Source: Lentzea albidocapillata (lineage in GTDB: Bacteria > Actinomycetota > Actinomycetes > Mycobacteriales > Pseudonocardiaceae). Taken from it: a stretch of 64,000 nucleotides of DNA. Position 1 is the stretch's first letter. Every line of letters starts with the position of its first letter. The stretch lies in the NCBI RefSeq assembly GCF_000719115.1, contig NZ_JOEA01000011.1, positions 1-64,000 of the forward strand, read 5' to 3'. Shown piece by piece: positions 35,324 through 47,188 of the stretch. A program made the translations under genes and the position numbers. The notes beneath the pieces are model-generated. The model ran no database searches and was not told where the DNA came from. It worked only from the letters and a program-made list of their open reading frames with translations.

Positions 35324-35483
35324 TCGCGTACCACTCTTCCGCGCCTTCGTAACGGACCTGTGCGCGTAGTTTTCCGTCCTCGGAAAGTTCCGTGCACAGT
35401 TCCAGGTCGCCTGTCACGACGCCGACCTCATCGGTCATCACGCCGCCGGGGCCCGCTACGAAAAGCGAGGAGAGTGGCGTCAT
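35232..35483 (-). CDS. 83-residue hypothetical protein
   Basis: This is an unrecognised small acidic protein (DEVGVVTGDLELCTELSEDGKLR; YEGAEEWYAITGG) with an all-beta look and a His-rich C-terminal end. Its ATG overlaps the stop of the secreted HNH gene, so the two are co-transcribed. The overlap with the convergent FUSC gene is 92 bp. It could be an immunity-like partner of the nuclease, but this is speculation from context. Confidence 0.6.
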   Translation of the reverse strand: MTPLSSLFVAGPGGVMTDEVGVVTGDLELCTELSEDGKLRAQVRYEGAEEWYAITGGACVLTDPRDHEQVHSLLHGLLHRPEG

Positions 35484-36112
35484 CAGCACCTTCCGAGCAT
35501 GCCCGTCAGTTCCGTCTTCTCCGCCGAGTTCACGCTGAGGCTCCAGCGGTACTTGGTGTGTACCCACATCTTCGCGTAGGTGCACCAGTACGTCGTCAGC
35601 GGCGGCTTCCATGTTGCCGGGGTCTGGTCGCCCTTGGCCTGGTTCACGTTGTCCGTCACCGCTATCAGCTGCGGGCCCGACATGTCGTTGGCGAACGACT
35701 GGCGTTTCGCGGTCGTCCACGATGCCGCTCCTGACCTCCAGGCCGCCGCCAGAGGCACGATGTGGTCGATGTCCACGTCGGAGGCCGCGGACCACGTCGC
35801 GCCGTCGTAGGGCGAGAACCACCTGCCCGACGTGGCGGCGCAACTGGAGTCGGTCACCACGTTGGTGCCGTCCCGCTTCAGAACGGCCTCACGAGTGTTG
35901 CAGGTGCCGGACTGGGTTACCCAGTGAGGGAACTTGTCGCGTGAATAGCCCGTCATCGGGCCGTCCGCGCGAACCGTGAGACCGGCCAATTCGGACTTGG
36001 CGGTGGCGGCGGTGGGGATGTTCGGCGGTGTCGCGAGTGCAGGGGAAACAAAACCAAAGGTGAGAGCTGCTGCGGCAACTAAAACACCGATGGTTCGGTT
36101 AACTTTTGACAT
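35483..36112 (-). CDS. secreted HNH endonuclease (GmrSD/DUF1524-like)
   Basis: This 209-residue protein has a signal peptide (IGVLVAAAALTFGFVSPALA) and the catalytic block SDVDIDHIVPLAAAWRSGA, the HNH motif of DUF1524-type nucleases. Four cysteines (CNTREA, SSCAATS, WCTYAKM, GRC) would form disulfides outside the cell. It may scavenge DNA or act against competitors. It is coupled to the 83-residue gene. Confidence 0.85.
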   Translation of the reverse strand: MSKVNRTIGVLVAAAALTFGFVSPALATPPNIPTAATAKSELAGLTVRADGPMTGYSRDKFPHWVTQSGTCNTREAVLKRDGTNVVTDSSCAATSGRWFSPYDGATWSAASDVDIDHIVPLAAAWRSGAASWTTAKRQSFANDMSGPQLIAVTDNVNQAKGDQTPATWKPPLTTYWCTYAKMWVHTKYRWSLSVNSAEKTELTGMLGRC

Positions 36113-36217
36113 CGTCCCGACCTTCCTAGTTGGAAAGTGATCGGGACCTACCCTCAGTCACATTATGAAATTAGGCAATGCCTTCGAGTGACACTCAAGT
36201 GAATGACAGGCGCACGG

Positions 36218-38525
<2,308 letters not shown>

Positions 38526-38636
38526 TCGGCCGTTGGCAGGAAATATGTCCGTGCGGGGAACATCTCGATGTACGACGCGTTTTCACGATTTGGGCGTCGT
38601 TGACTCATCTCCTGGGCTCGCCTGTACTTCCTGCCC

Positions 38637-39446
38637 ATGACCTTGTCCATAGCGGGAGTGGCCGCGCGGCCGAAAACCGCAACGCCTGTGCAGGCGCGGA
38701 AATTCACCCTGCCGCTGCGTTGGATCAGCCCTGTCGCGCTGGTCCTGCTGTGGCAACTGGCCAGTTCAACGGGTGTGCTGTCACCCGACAAACTCGCTTC
38801 TCCTCTCACGGTCGCCGAATCCGCCGGTGAGCTGATCGCGGACGGCCAATTGGGCGAAGCGTTCGCGGTGTCCATCACGCGCGTTCTGTTCGGGTTTCTC
38901 ATCGGCGGCTTTGCCGGAGTTGTTCTGGGGCTGGCATCCGGTCTTTCCCGCTGGGGCGAGACATTGCTGGATCCGCCCGTGCAGATGTTGCGGACGTTGC
39001 CGCACCTGGGCCTGATCCCGTTGTTCATCCTCTGGTTCGGCATCGGCGAGGAACCCAAACTCGCGCTCGTGGCGGCCGGGGTGGCGTTCCCGCTCTACCT
39101 CAACCTGCACGCGGGCATCCGGCAGACCGATCCCGGTCTGGTCGAGGCCGCTCGGGTGCTCGGCTACAGCCGGTTCGAACGGATCGTGCACGTCGTGCTG
39201 CCGTCCGCCGTGCCGCAAACCCTGGTGGGGCTGCGGATCGCGTTCGGCACCGCCTGGCTGTCGCTGATCGTCGCCGAGCAGATCAACGCCGACGCCGGCC
39301 TCGGCTTCCTGATCAACAACGCCCGTGAGTTCCTCCGCACCGACGTCGTGGTCGTCGGCCTCGTGGTCTACGCGCTGCTCGGCCTGACGACGGACGCCCT
39401 GGTGCGGTTGCTGGAAAGGAGGATCCTGCGATGGCAAAAGCGGTAA
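38637..39446 (+). CDS. ssuC: alkanesulfonate ABC transporter permease
   Basis: This 269-residue BPD-type permease has six helices and the EAA loop EAARVLGYSRFERIVHVVLPSAVP that docks the ATPase. The order permease, ATPase, binding protein, monooxygenase identifies an Ssu system for sulfonate import. It overlaps ssuB by 16 bp. Sulfur limitation would be expected to induce it, but no operator was recognised. Confidence 0.9.
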   Translation: MTLSIAGVAARPKTATPVQARKFTLPLRWISPVALVLLWQLASSTGVLSPDKLASPLTVAESAGELIADGQLGEAFAVSITRVLFGFLIGGFAGVVLGLASGLSRWGETLLDPPVQMLRTLPHLGLIPLFILWFGIGEEPKLALVAAGVAFPLYLNLHAGIRQTDPGLVEAARVLGYSRFERIVHVVLPSAVPQTLVGLRIAFGTAWLSLIVAEQINADAGLGFLINNAREFLRTDVVVVGLVVYALLGLTTDALVRLLERRILRWQKR

Positions 39447-40132
39447 GCGTTCGTGGTCTGCACAAGGCTTTCGGTGCGCGAACGGTGCTGAACGGCATCG
39501 ACCTGGAGGTCGAGCCCGGCGAGTTCGTGGCACTGCTCGGCCGCAGCGGGTGCGGCAAGTCGACGTTGCTGCGCATCCTCGCAGGCCTGGACCGTGAGGT
39601 CGGCGGCGAAGCGGAAGTCCCCGGCACGGTGTCGATCGCGTTCCAGCAGCCGCGCTTGCTGCCGTGGCGCAGGGTCTGGCGCAACATCTCGCTGGGTCTG
39701 CACAAGCCGGACGGCCGCGCGATCGCCCTGAAGGCGCTGGAAGAAGTGCGGCTGACCGATCACGCCGACGCGTGGCCGCTGACGTTGTCCGGCGGTGAGG
39801 CGCAACGGGTCTCGCTCGCGCGGGCGTTGGTGCGCGAACCGGACGTGCTGCTGCTCGACGAACCGTTTGGCGCGCTGGACGCGCTGACCAGGCTCGCCAT
39901 GCACCACCTGGTGGAAGACCTGTGGACCAGGCACAAGCCCGCCGTGCTGCTCGTGACGCACGACGTCGACGAGGCGTTGCTGCTCGCCGACCGGATCCTC
40001 GTGCTCGACGAGGGCCGGATCGTCGCGACCCACCACGTCGACCTGCCCCGCCCGCGCCGCCGGGCATCCGTTGTGGAGCAACGCACCCGCGTACTCGCTG
40101 ACCTGGGAGTGGATGTTGAAGAAGCTGCGTGA
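39431..40132 (+). CDS. ssuB: alkanesulfonate ABC transporter ATPase
   Basis: This 233-residue ATPase has Walker A GRSGCGKST, the Q-loop FQQPRLLPW, the signature LSGGEAQRVSLARAL, Walker B VLLLDEPFG and the H-loop LVTHDVDEA. It belongs to the nitrate/taurine/sulfonate subfamily and powers SsuC. The gene overlaps both neighbours, so all four ssu genes form one transcript. Confidence 0.92.
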   Translation: MAKAVSVRGLHKAFGARTVLNGIDLEVEPGEFVALLGRSGCGKSTLLRILAGLDREVGGEAEVPGTVSIAFQQPRLLPWRRVWRNISLGLHKPDGRAIALKALEEVRLTDHADAWPLTLSGGEAQRVSLARALVREPDVLLLDEPFGALDALTRLAMHHLVEDLWTRHKPAVLLVTHDVDEALLLADRILVLDEGRIVATHHVDLPRPRRRASVVEQRTRVLADLGVDVEEAA

Positions 40133-41090
40133 CAGAAGCCTGTTCGGTCTGCTGGCCGCGATCCTCCTCACCACCGGGTGCTCGACGGGGATGCAGTCCG
40201 CGGACACTCCCGCCGCGGACGTCGTCCTCAAGGTCGGTGACCAGAAGGGCGGGGCGAAGGCGCTGCTCACGGCCGCCGGTCTGCTCGACGACTTCCCCTA
40301 CAAGCTCGAATGGTCGACCTTCACCTCGGGCCCGCCGCTACTCGAAGCCGCGTCCGCCGGAGCCATCGACATCGGGGGTGTGGGCAACACACCCCCGATC
40401 TTCGCAGCGGCTGCCAACGCCAGGATCGCCGCGATCGGCGCGTCCAAGGGTCAGGTCGAGGCTGACGCGATCCTCGTGCCGGAGAACTCGCCTCTGCGGA
40501 AGGTCACGGACCTGAAGGGCAGGAACATCGCGGTCGCGAAGGGCAGCTCGGCGCACGGCCAGGTGCTGCTCACGTTGCGCGCCAACGGGTTGACGACCAA
40601 GGACGTCACCCTGAACTTCCTGCAGCCCTCCGACGCGTACGGAGCTTTCGCGCAGGGCAAGGTCGATGCGTGGGCGGTCTGGGACCCGTACACCGCGCAG
40701 GCCCAGCAGGAGGCCAAGGCCCGCGTGCTGACCACCGGTGAAGGCAGGTCGAACGGGTACGGCTTCCAGGTCGCCGGCAAGAAGGCCTTGGACGACAAGG
40801 GGAAGAACCCGGCGCTCAAGGAGTACCTGATCCGCTACTACAAGGCCCAGAAGTGGGCCGACACGCACCGCGAGGAGTGGGCGAAGGCCTGGTCGGCCGA
40901 GACGGGCCTGAAGTACGAGGTCGCCCTGGCGGCCGTGAACCGCAACGGCGACCTGCCGGTGAAGATCGACGACACCCTGATCAAGTCGCAGCAGGAGCTC
41001 ACGGACGCGTTCACCGACGAGAAGACCCTGCCCGGCAAGGTCGACTTCGCGAAGTTCGTGGACACGAGGTTCCAGGGAGATCTGGCATGA
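40113..41090 (+). CDS. ssuA: alkanesulfonate-binding lipoprotein
   Basis: This 325-residue periplasmic-type binding protein is lipid-anchored: the signal ends in the lipobox LLTTGC with Cys22. The NMT1/SsuA fold shows IDIGGVGNTPPIFAAAANARI and VAKGSSAHGQVLLTL segments that bind the sulfonate. ATG 40113 is chosen over an upstream ATG because it places the signal peptide correctly; it overlaps ssuB by 20 bp. Confidence 0.92.
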   Translation: MLKKLRDRSLFGLLAAILLTTGCSTGMQSADTPAADVVLKVGDQKGGAKALLTAAGLLDDFPYKLEWSTFTSGPPLLEAASAGAIDIGGVGNTPPIFAAAANARIAAIGASKGQVEADAILVPENSPLRKVTDLKGRNIAVAKGSSAHGQVLLTLRANGLTTKDVTLNFLQPSDAYGAFAQGKVDAWAVWDPYTAQAQQEAKARVLTTGEGRSNGYGFQVAGKKALDDKGKNPALKEYLIRYYKAQKWADTHREEWAKAWSAETGLKYEVALAAVNRNGDLPVKIDDTLIKSQQELTDAFTDEKTLPGKVDFAKFVDTRFQGDLA

Positions 41091-42211
41091 GCATCACGCT
41101 GCACTGGTTCCTGCCGACGTCCGGTGACGGCCGCACGGTCGTGGAGCACTTCCACGCCAACCGCGCGCCCGCTGCCGGGGCACGTCGTGAGCCGGACATC
41201 GACTACCTGGCGCAGATCGCGCGCACGGCCGAGCAGGTCGGGTTCACCGGCGTGCTGACGCCGACCGGCACGTGGTGCGAGGACGCCTGGCTGACCACGT
41301 CCGCGCTGATCGCGCAGACCACGAAGCTGAAGTTCCTGGTGGCGTTCCGGCCCGGCGTGCTGTCCCCGACGCTCGCCGCCCAGATGGCCTCGACGTACCA
41401 GCGGATCTCGCGCGGCCGGTTGCTGCTCAACGTGGTCACCGGCGGCGATTCCGTGGAGCAGCGGCGGTTCGGCGACTGGCTCGACAAGGACCAGCGGTAC
41501 GCGCGCACCGACGAGTTCCTCCAGGTCGTGCGCGGGATCTGGACCGGCAAGCCGTACACGTTCCAGGGCGAGCACTACCAGGTGCGGGACGCGACGGTGC
41601 TGGCCGCGCCGGACCCGGTGCCGCCGATCTACTTCGGCGGCTCGTCCGACGCCGCCCTGCCGGTGGCGGCCGCCCGCGCCGACGTCTACCTGACCTGGGG
41701 CGAGCGGCCGGAGGACGTGGCGGCGAAGATCGCGCGGGTGCGGGCGCTGACCGATCGCCCGATCCGGTTCGGCATCCGGCTGCACACGATCAGCAGGGAC
41801 ACGTCGGCGGAGGCATGGGCGTCGGCCGCGAAGCTCCTCGACGCGCTGGACCCGGCTGCGGTCGCGAAGGCGCAGGAGCAGCTGGGAGCGTCGGAATCCG
41901 TTGGCCAGCAACGGATGCTGGCACTGCACGGCGGCGACCTCAGTCGAGGCGTACGCGGGCTGGAGATCTACCCGAACCTGTGGGCCGGCGTCGGACTCGT
42001 GCGTGGTGGCGCGGGAACGGCGTTGGTGGGCTCGCACTCCGAGGTCGCGGATCTCATCGAGGAGTACCACTCCATCGGGATCGACGAGTTCGTGCTGTCC
42101 GGCTACCCGCACCTGGAAGAGGCCTACTGGTTCGGCGAGGGCGTGCGGCCCCTGCTGAAGCAACGAGGGTTGCTCGACGGGGACCGCACGCTCGCACTGG
42201 CTACCGCTTGA
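41087..42211 (+). CDS. ssuD: FMNH2-dependent alkanesulfonate monooxygenase
   Basis: SsuD uses FMNH2 and oxygen to release sulfite and an aldehyde from alkanesulfonates. The 374-residue luciferase-fold enzyme shows HWFLPTSGDGR, GFTGVLTPTGTWCEDAW and the SRGRLLLNVVTGGD block, all conserved in SsuD. It overlaps ssuA by ATGA. No flavin reductase (SsuE) gene is in the window, so FMNH2 must come from another enzyme. Its end overlaps the phosphodiesterase gene by 11 bp. Confidence 0.93.
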   Translation: MSITLHWFLPTSGDGRTVVEHFHANRAPAAGARREPDIDYLAQIARTAEQVGFTGVLTPTGTWCEDAWLTTSALIAQTTKLKFLVAFRPGVLSPTLAAQMASTYQRISRGRLLLNVVTGGDSVEQRRFGDWLDKDQRYARTDEFLQVVRGIWTGKPYTFQGEHYQVRDATVLAAPDPVPPIYFGGSSDAALPVAAARADVYLTWGERPEDVAAKIARVRALTDRPIRFGIRLHTISRDTSAEAWASAAKLLDALDPAAVAKAQEQLGASESVGQQRMLALHGGDLSRGVRGLEIYPNLWAGVGLVRGGAGTALVGSHSEVADLIEEYHSIGIDEFVLSGYPHLEEAYWFGEGVRPLLKQRGLLDGDRTLALATA

Positions 42212-43283
42212 CCTTGGCCTCCACGGCCGTGTCGGGGTTGTCCGCGAACACGCCGTCGATGCCCTGCTTGAAGAACAGGTCGTACTCCTCGAAGGCCCGG
42301 CCGTACGCGGCCGGGTCGGTCGAGGACCGGAAGTCCGCCGGCAGGAACGAGTTCTCGTTGCGGAACGTCCAGGAGTGCACGATCAGACCGACCTTGTGGG
42401 CGTCCTTCACGACGGTCGTCGGCGCCTTGAGGAAGCCGTTGGCGTCACGCGGGATGATGATGTCCTTGGTGAGGCCGACACCGTCCGCGTAGGAACGGAC
42501 CTCGCGCAGGCCCGCCGGGGTGACCAGATCGGCGTAGGTGCGCTTGTCACCGGCCACGACGAAGTCGTACGGCGCGCCGGAACCGTTGACCAGCTGCACG
42601 ATCGGCACGCGCAGCGACCTGTTGAGCTCCTTGAGGTTCGCGACCTCGAACGACTGCACGTAGACCTTGGCGCCGCGGCGGTTCAGGCCGTTGCGGTTGA
42701 GGATGTCGACGAGCTTCGGCTCCAGCGCGAGACCGATCGACTGGAAGTACGTCGGGTGCTTGGTCTCCGGGTAGATGCCGATCTCGCGGCGCAGCTCGCG
42801 GGACAGGCGCTTGGACAGGTCGATGACCTCCTGCAGCGTCGGCACCTCGAAGCGGCCGTCGTAGAGCGTGTTGCGCGGGCGGATCGCCGGGATGCGTTCC
42901 TTGGCGCGCAACGTCTTCAGCTCGGCGAGCGTGAAGTCCTCGGTGAACCAGCCGGTGACGGCGACACCGTCGATGGTCTTGGTCTTCTTGCGGTCGGCGA
43001 ACTGCGGCTTGGCCGAGACGTCGGTCGTGCCGCCGATCTCGTTCTCGTGCCGGGCGACCAGCTTGCCGTCCTTGGTGGGCACCAGGTCCGGCTCGATGAA
43101 GTCGGCACCCATGCGTGCCGCGAGCTCGTAGGCCGCGAGGGTGTGTTCGGGCCGGTACGCCGACGCGCCGCGGTGCCCGATGACGATCGGACCCTTGTCG
43201 TCATGTGCCGAGGCGGAGGGCAGGGACGCCACCACCGCACCCGCGAACACGAGGACTACGGCGGCTAGACCTCTCCGATACAT
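42201..43283 (-). CDS. secreted glycerophosphodiester phosphodiesterase
   Basis: This 360-residue enzyme hydrolyses glycerophosphodiesters to sn-glycerol 3-phosphate outside the cell. It has a signal peptide (LAAVVLVFAGAVVASLPSASA), then the GDPD motifs IGHRGASAYRPEHTL, FIEPDLVPTKDG and the Mg-binding ARHE. It resembles GlpQ, which actinomycetes often place under phosphate control; only one doubtful half of a PHO-box-like repeat is visible upstream. Confidence 0.92.
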   Translation of the reverse strand: MYRRGLAAVVLVFAGAVVASLPSASAHDDKGPIVIGHRGASAYRPEHTLAAYELAARMGADFIEPDLVPTKDGKLVARHENEIGGTTDVSAKPQFADRKKTKTIDGVAVTGWFTEDFTLAELKTLRAKERIPAIRPRNTLYDGRFEVPTLQEVIDLSKRLSRELRREIGIYPETKHPTYFQSIGLALEPKLVDILNRNGLNRRGAKVYVQSFEVANLKELNRSLRVPIVQLVNGSGAPYDFVVAGDKRTYADLVTPAGLREVRSYADGVGLTKDIIIPRDANGFLKAPTTVVKDAHKVGLIVHSWTFRNENSFLPADFRSSTDPAAYGRAFEEYDLFFKQGIDGVFADNPDTAVEAKVKR

Positions 43284-43347
43284 CGTTCGACCTCCCGTTG
43301 TGTTGAGAGCGCACTCAAGCATCGCAACACGAAAAGCAGGTGAACGG

Positions 43348-44904
43348 TTACTCACGGGACAGTGCGGCTTCCTCCAGGTCCAGTTCGCGCAGCACCCGGA
43401 AGAGCACCTCGTCGTCGATCTCGCCCTTGTCCCTGGCCCTGACGAACTCGTCACGTTCGGCGCTCAGCATCACCCGGCGCAGCCTTCGGTACGCGGCCGC
43501 CGGGCTTTCCTCCTCCTGCCGCCCGAGGCGTTCCCACGCGGCGTTGCCCCGGTGCTCGGCGAGTGATCGGAGCTGGTCGCGGACGTGGTCAGGGACGCCC
43601 TCGATCTCCTGGTCGAGCCTCGTCACCGCGGCCTGCGCGGCCCGGTGCTGCACCTGCGCCTCGGCCAGCGCGTCGGTGCGGGCGTCGTCGCCCTCGAAGC
43701 CGATCTTGTTGATCAGCCACGGCAACGTCGTGCCCTGCAGCAGCAGCGTCGCGACCGTGACCGTGAACGCGCAGAACAGGATGACGTCACGTCCCGGAAC
43801 ATCGGTCGGGATCGCGGCCGCCGCCGCCAGCGTCACCACGCCCCGCATGCCGGCCCACGCGATCACCGTCACCTGGCCCAGGTGCGGCACGCCCTCACGT
43901 TCCCTGATGCGTTTGTTCAAGAACACCGGCAGGTAGGAGGCCGGGTACATCCACACGAACCGGGCAAGGATCGTGGCCAGCAGCACCGCACCCGCGCCGA
44001 GCAGCAGGCCCGCGCCGAGTTCGACGTTTCTGATGATCGACGACACCTGCAGCCCGATGAGCGCGAACACGAACGACTCCATCAGCGCGTCCACCGAACG
44101 CCACACCGCCCCGTCCTGCAGGCGGGTCCGGTAGCTGCCGCGCGGGGCGTTGTGCCCGATGTAGAGGCCGGCGACGACGACCGCGAGCACGCCGGAGACG
44201 TGGAAGCCCTCTTCCGCGAGCAGGTAGGCACCGAACGGCACGAGCAGGCCGAGCGCGCTCTCCAGCACACCCTCGCAGAGCCGTTTGCGCAGGAAGCGGA
44301 CGACGACGCCGACGACCAGGCCGATCGCGATGCCGCCGATCGTCACCTTCACGAACATCCACACCCCGTCGAGCGGGTGCATCGCCGCGCCCGCCGTGGC
44401 CGCCACCGCGACCTTGAACGCCGTCAGCGCCGTCGCGTCGTTGATCAGGCTCTCGCCGACCAGCAACGTCATCGCGCGGCGCTGCAACCCGAGCTTGCGG
44501 CCGATCGCGACGGCCGCCACGGCGTCCGGCGGCGCCACGACCGCGCCCAGCACGAGCGCGGCGGCGAACGGCAGGTCCGGGAAGACCAGCTTCGCCGTCA
44601 CGCCCACCACGAACGTCGTGAACAGGACGAGCCCCACCGCGAGGAACCCGATCGGCCGCAGGTTCGCGCGGATGTTGAGGTACGAGCTGTCCAGCGCCGC
44701 GCTGTAGAGCAGCGGCGGCAGCACCACCAGCAGGATCAGGTGCGGATCGAGCTCGAACTCCGGCACGCCGGGGATGAACGAGACGATCAGGCCGACGGCC
44801 ACGAGGACCAGCGGCGCCGACCAGTTCAACCGGCGTGCGACGGCCGTGACGATCAACGCCCCGAGGAGCAGCAGCAGAAGCTCAGGCCCGAACATGCCGC
44901 TCAT
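43348..44904 (-). CDS. Na+/H+ antiporter of the CPA1 (NhaP/Nhe) family
   Basis: This 518-residue carrier has about 12 helices with the family blocks PPLLYSAALDSSYLNIR, GAVVAPPDAVAAVAIGR, LLVGESLINDATALTAF (ND ion-binding pair) and WAGMRGVVTLAAA. A cytoplasmic C-terminal helical tail of about 120 residues probably regulates pH response. It exports Na+ or K+ in exchange for protons. Confidence 0.93.
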   Translation of the reverse strand: MSGMFGPELLLLLLGALIVTAVARRLNWSAPLVLVAVGLIVSFIPGVPEFELDPHLILLVVLPPLLYSAALDSSYLNIRANLRPIGFLAVGLVLFTTFVVGVTAKLVFPDLPFAAALVLGAVVAPPDAVAAVAIGRKLGLQRRAMTLLVGESLINDATALTAFKVAVAATAGAAMHPLDGVWMFVKVTIGGIAIGLVVGVVVRFLRKRLCEGVLESALGLLVPFGAYLLAEEGFHVSGVLAVVVAGLYIGHNAPRGSYRTRLQDGAVWRSVDALMESFVFALIGLQVSSIIRNVELGAGLLLGAGAVLLATILARFVWMYPASYLPVFLNKRIREREGVPHLGQVTVIAWAGMRGVVTLAAAAAIPTDVPGRDVILFCAFTVTVATLLLQGTTLPWLINKIGFEGDDARTDALAEAQVQHRAAQAAVTRLDQEIEGVPDHVRDQLRSLAEHRGNAAWERLGRQEEESPAAAYRRLRRVMLSAERDEFVRARDKGEIDDEVLFRVLRELDLEEAALSRE

Positions 44905-44924
44905 TCTGCGTAATGATGGGAGCC

Positions 44925-45185
44925 ATGACCTGTTCGCACGTAGGAGCGCTGCCCCGGTCGGTGGCGCCGGAGTCGGCCGAGGGCTGTGTCGACTGCCTCG
45001 CTCTGGGTGAGCACAACTGGGCCCACCTGCGGATGTGCCTGTCCTGCGGACACGTGGCGTGCTGCGACTCGAGTCCCCACAGGCACGCGACCGCGCACTT
45101 CGGAGCGTCCCAGCATCCGGTCATGCGCTCGTTCGAGCCGGGCGAGGACTGGCGCTGGTGCTATGTGGACAGTGCCATCGTCTGA
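44925..45185 (+). CDS. UBP-type zinc finger protein
   Basis: This 86-residue protein is one ZnF-UBP domain with CSH, CVDCL, LRMCLSCGHVACCDS and the HRHATAHFGASQHPV histidines. In bacteria the domain is a stand-alone zinc protein of unknown role. ATG 44925 gives the usual start TCSH; ATG codons at 44913 and 44916 are possible. It is divergent from the antiporter. Confidence 0.85.
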   Translation: MTCSHVGALPRSVAPESAEGCVDCLALGEHNWAHLRMCLSCGHVACCDSSPHRHATAHFGASQHPVMRSFEPGEDWRWCYVDSAIV

Positions 45186-45250
45186 AGTCTTTGCACTCCC
45201 TTTGGATTGATCGTCTGCCGCTGTGATCGCCCCCACAGTACGGTCGGTCC

Positions 45251-47188
45251 GTGGCCAACCCGGACCTCGCCCGCATCGTCGCGGAGCACGACGAGGAGAT
45301 GCCGTCGCGTTCGCTCTCACCCAGGTGGGAGCAGGCGCTGTGGATCGCCGGCCTGCTGATCGCCCTCCTGGTGCTCAAGCAGGTCTTCTTCCCGTTCGCC
45401 AAGGGAAGTCAGTACTACCTGATCATGTTCCTGGCGGTGACGCTGCCGCTGGTGTTCCTCGCGTACGGCCGCGGGCACACGCCGCCCTGGTGGGACTGGG
45501 TGCTGGCCGCGCTGGCGTTCGTGGTCGGCGCCTATCCGCTGTTCGGGGGCTTCGACGAGTTCCTGAACAGGCAGGGCCAGCTCTCGACGCTCGACGTCAT
45601 CGCGGGCGCGGTGCTGCTGGTGCTGATCCTGGAGGCGTGCCGGCGCACGACCGGCTGGGTGCTTCCGGTGGTGTGCCTCGCGTTCATCGCCTACGCCTAC
45701 TACGGCGGGTTCCTGCCGCCGGCGTGGGCGATCTCGCACTCCGGCGTCGACTTCCCGCAGATCATCAACGGCTTCTTCAACGACGCCAGCGGGTTCTACG
45801 GCACGCCGCTGGACGTCGCGGCGACCTACATCGTGCTGTTCACGATCTACGGCGCCGTGCTGAACGCTTCCGGCGCGGGCAAGTTCTTCGTGGACATCAG
45901 CTTCGCCGCTTTCCGCAAGTCGCGGACCGCTCCCGGACGCACGGCGGCGACCGCGGGCTTCCTGCTGGGCACCGTGTCAGGTTCCGGTACGGCGACCACG
46001 GTGTCGTTGGGTGCCGTGACGTGGCCGATGCTGCAGAAGGCCGGCTACCCCAAGGAGAACGCGGGCGGGCTGCTCGCGGCGTCCGGAATCGGCGCGATCC
46101 TGTCGCCGCCCACGCTGGGCGCGGCGGCGTTCATCATCGCCGAGTACCTGCAGGTCTCGTACCTGGAGGTACTGATCTGGGCGATCATCCCGACGCTGCT
46201 CTACTACCTGGGCATCGCGCTGGCCGTCGAGGCCGACGCGCGGCGGTTCGGTGCCCGGCCGGTCGACGTGGACGCGCCCCGCTTCTGGGACGTGCTCAAG
46301 CTCGGCTGGTACCACTTCCTGTCGCTCGGGATCATCATCGTGTTCCTCGCGCTGGACATCCCGGTCTACAAGGCCGTCGTGTACGCGACGGGAGTGGCCG
46401 CGCTGTTCGCGTTGATCAACCACCGGCGTGACTGGTTGCGGTTGATCGCGGACGCGTTGTCCATCGGCGTGCGCTCGGCGTTCCCGGTGATCGCGGTGTG
46501 TGCAGCGGCCGGTGTCGTGACCTCGACGATCACCAAGACCGGGCTGGGGCAAGCGCTTGCGGGGTCGTTGGTGGACCTCGCTTCGCTGTTGACCTCCGAG
46601 CCCGTCGTGGTGCTGATGCTCACGGCGGTGCTCGCGGCCGTGGCGGTGTCGGTGCTCGGACTGGCCGTGCCGGTGACGGCGTCGTTCATCATCTCGTGGG
46701 TCGTCATCGGACCGGCGTTGATCACCCTGGGCGTCGAGCCGGCCGAGACCGCGATGTTCATCTTCTACTACGCGGTGCTGTCCGAAGTGACACCGCCGAC
46801 CGCGCTCGCTGCCGTGGCTGCCGCGGCGCTGACCGGCGGCGACGTGATGAAGACGATGTGGCAGACGTGGAAGTACACGCTGCCCGCGTTCCTCGTGCCG
46901 CTGGCGTTCGTGCTGACCGACGCCGGCGCCGCTCTGCTGCTGCGCGGGCCGTTGCTGGACTCGGTGTGGGCGTTCGGAGCGTCCGCGCTGGGGGTGGCCG
47001 CACTCGCCGTGCTGACGGGCGGCTGGCTGTTCGGTCCCGCGCGCTGGCCGGAACGGATTCTGTGCGTGCCGGCCGCGTTGTTCCTGCTCTATCTGCAGCC
47101 GTTGACGATCGCCATCGGGGCCGGATTCCTCGTGGTGGCCGTGGCGGTACACCTGGTGACCCGTGGGAGGGTTCGTGATGCTGCGTAA
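45251..47188 (+). CDS. TRAP transporter fused DctQ/DctM permease (TAXI type)
   Basis: This 645-residue protein joins a four-helix small permease and a twelve-helix large permease in one chain, the TRAP 4TM/12TM fusion. The segments GTVSGSGTATTVSLGAVTWP, GIGAILSPPTLGAAAF and SEVTPPTALAAVAAAAL are the large-subunit hallmarks. It would import carboxylates or amino acids with Na+ or H+. The GTG lies 6 nt after TACGGT (45239-45244), giving a leaderless start. It overlaps the binding-protein gene by 11 bp. Confidence 0.9.
   Translation: MANPDLARIVAEHDEEMPSRSLSPRWEQALWIAGLLIALLVLKQVFFPFAKGSQYYLIMFLAVTLPLVFLAYGRGHTPPWWDWVLAALAFVVGAYPLFGGFDEFLNRQGQLSTLDVIAGAVLLVLILEACRRTTGWVLPVVCLAFIAYAYYGGFLPPAWAISHSGVDFPQIINGFFNDASGFYGTPLDVAATYIVLFTIYGAVLNASGAGKFFVDISFAAFRKSRTAPGRTAATAGFLLGTVSGSGTATTVSLGAVTWPMLQKAGYPKENAGGLLAASGIGAILSPPTLGAAAFIIAEYLQVSYLEVLIWAIIPTLLYYLGIALAVEADARRFGARPVDVDAPRFWDVLKLGWYHFLSLGIIIVFLALDIPVYKAVVYATGVAALFALINHRRDWLRLIADALSIGVRSAFPVIAVCAAAGVVTSTITKTGLGQALAGSLVDLASLLTSEPVVVLMLTAVLAAVAVSVLGLAVPVTASFIISWVVIGPALITLGVEPAETAMFIFYYAVLSEVTPPTALAAVAAAALTGGDVMKTMWQTWKYTLPAFLVPLAFVLTDAGAALLLRGPLLDSVWAFGASALGVAALAVLTGGWLFGPARWPERILCVPAALFLLYLQPLTIAIGAGFLVVAVAVHLVTRGRVRDAA

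Noticed and set aside
43301..43324. HAIR-like TTGAG/CTCAA palindrome before the phosphodiesterase gene
   Set aside because: The spacer between half-sites is too short for the HspR element, so it is more likely chance.
43284..43347. Possible PHO box before the phosphodiesterase gene
   Set aside because: Only one repeat-like GTTCACC unit is visible on the minus strand, without the adjacent second unit needed for a PhoP site.
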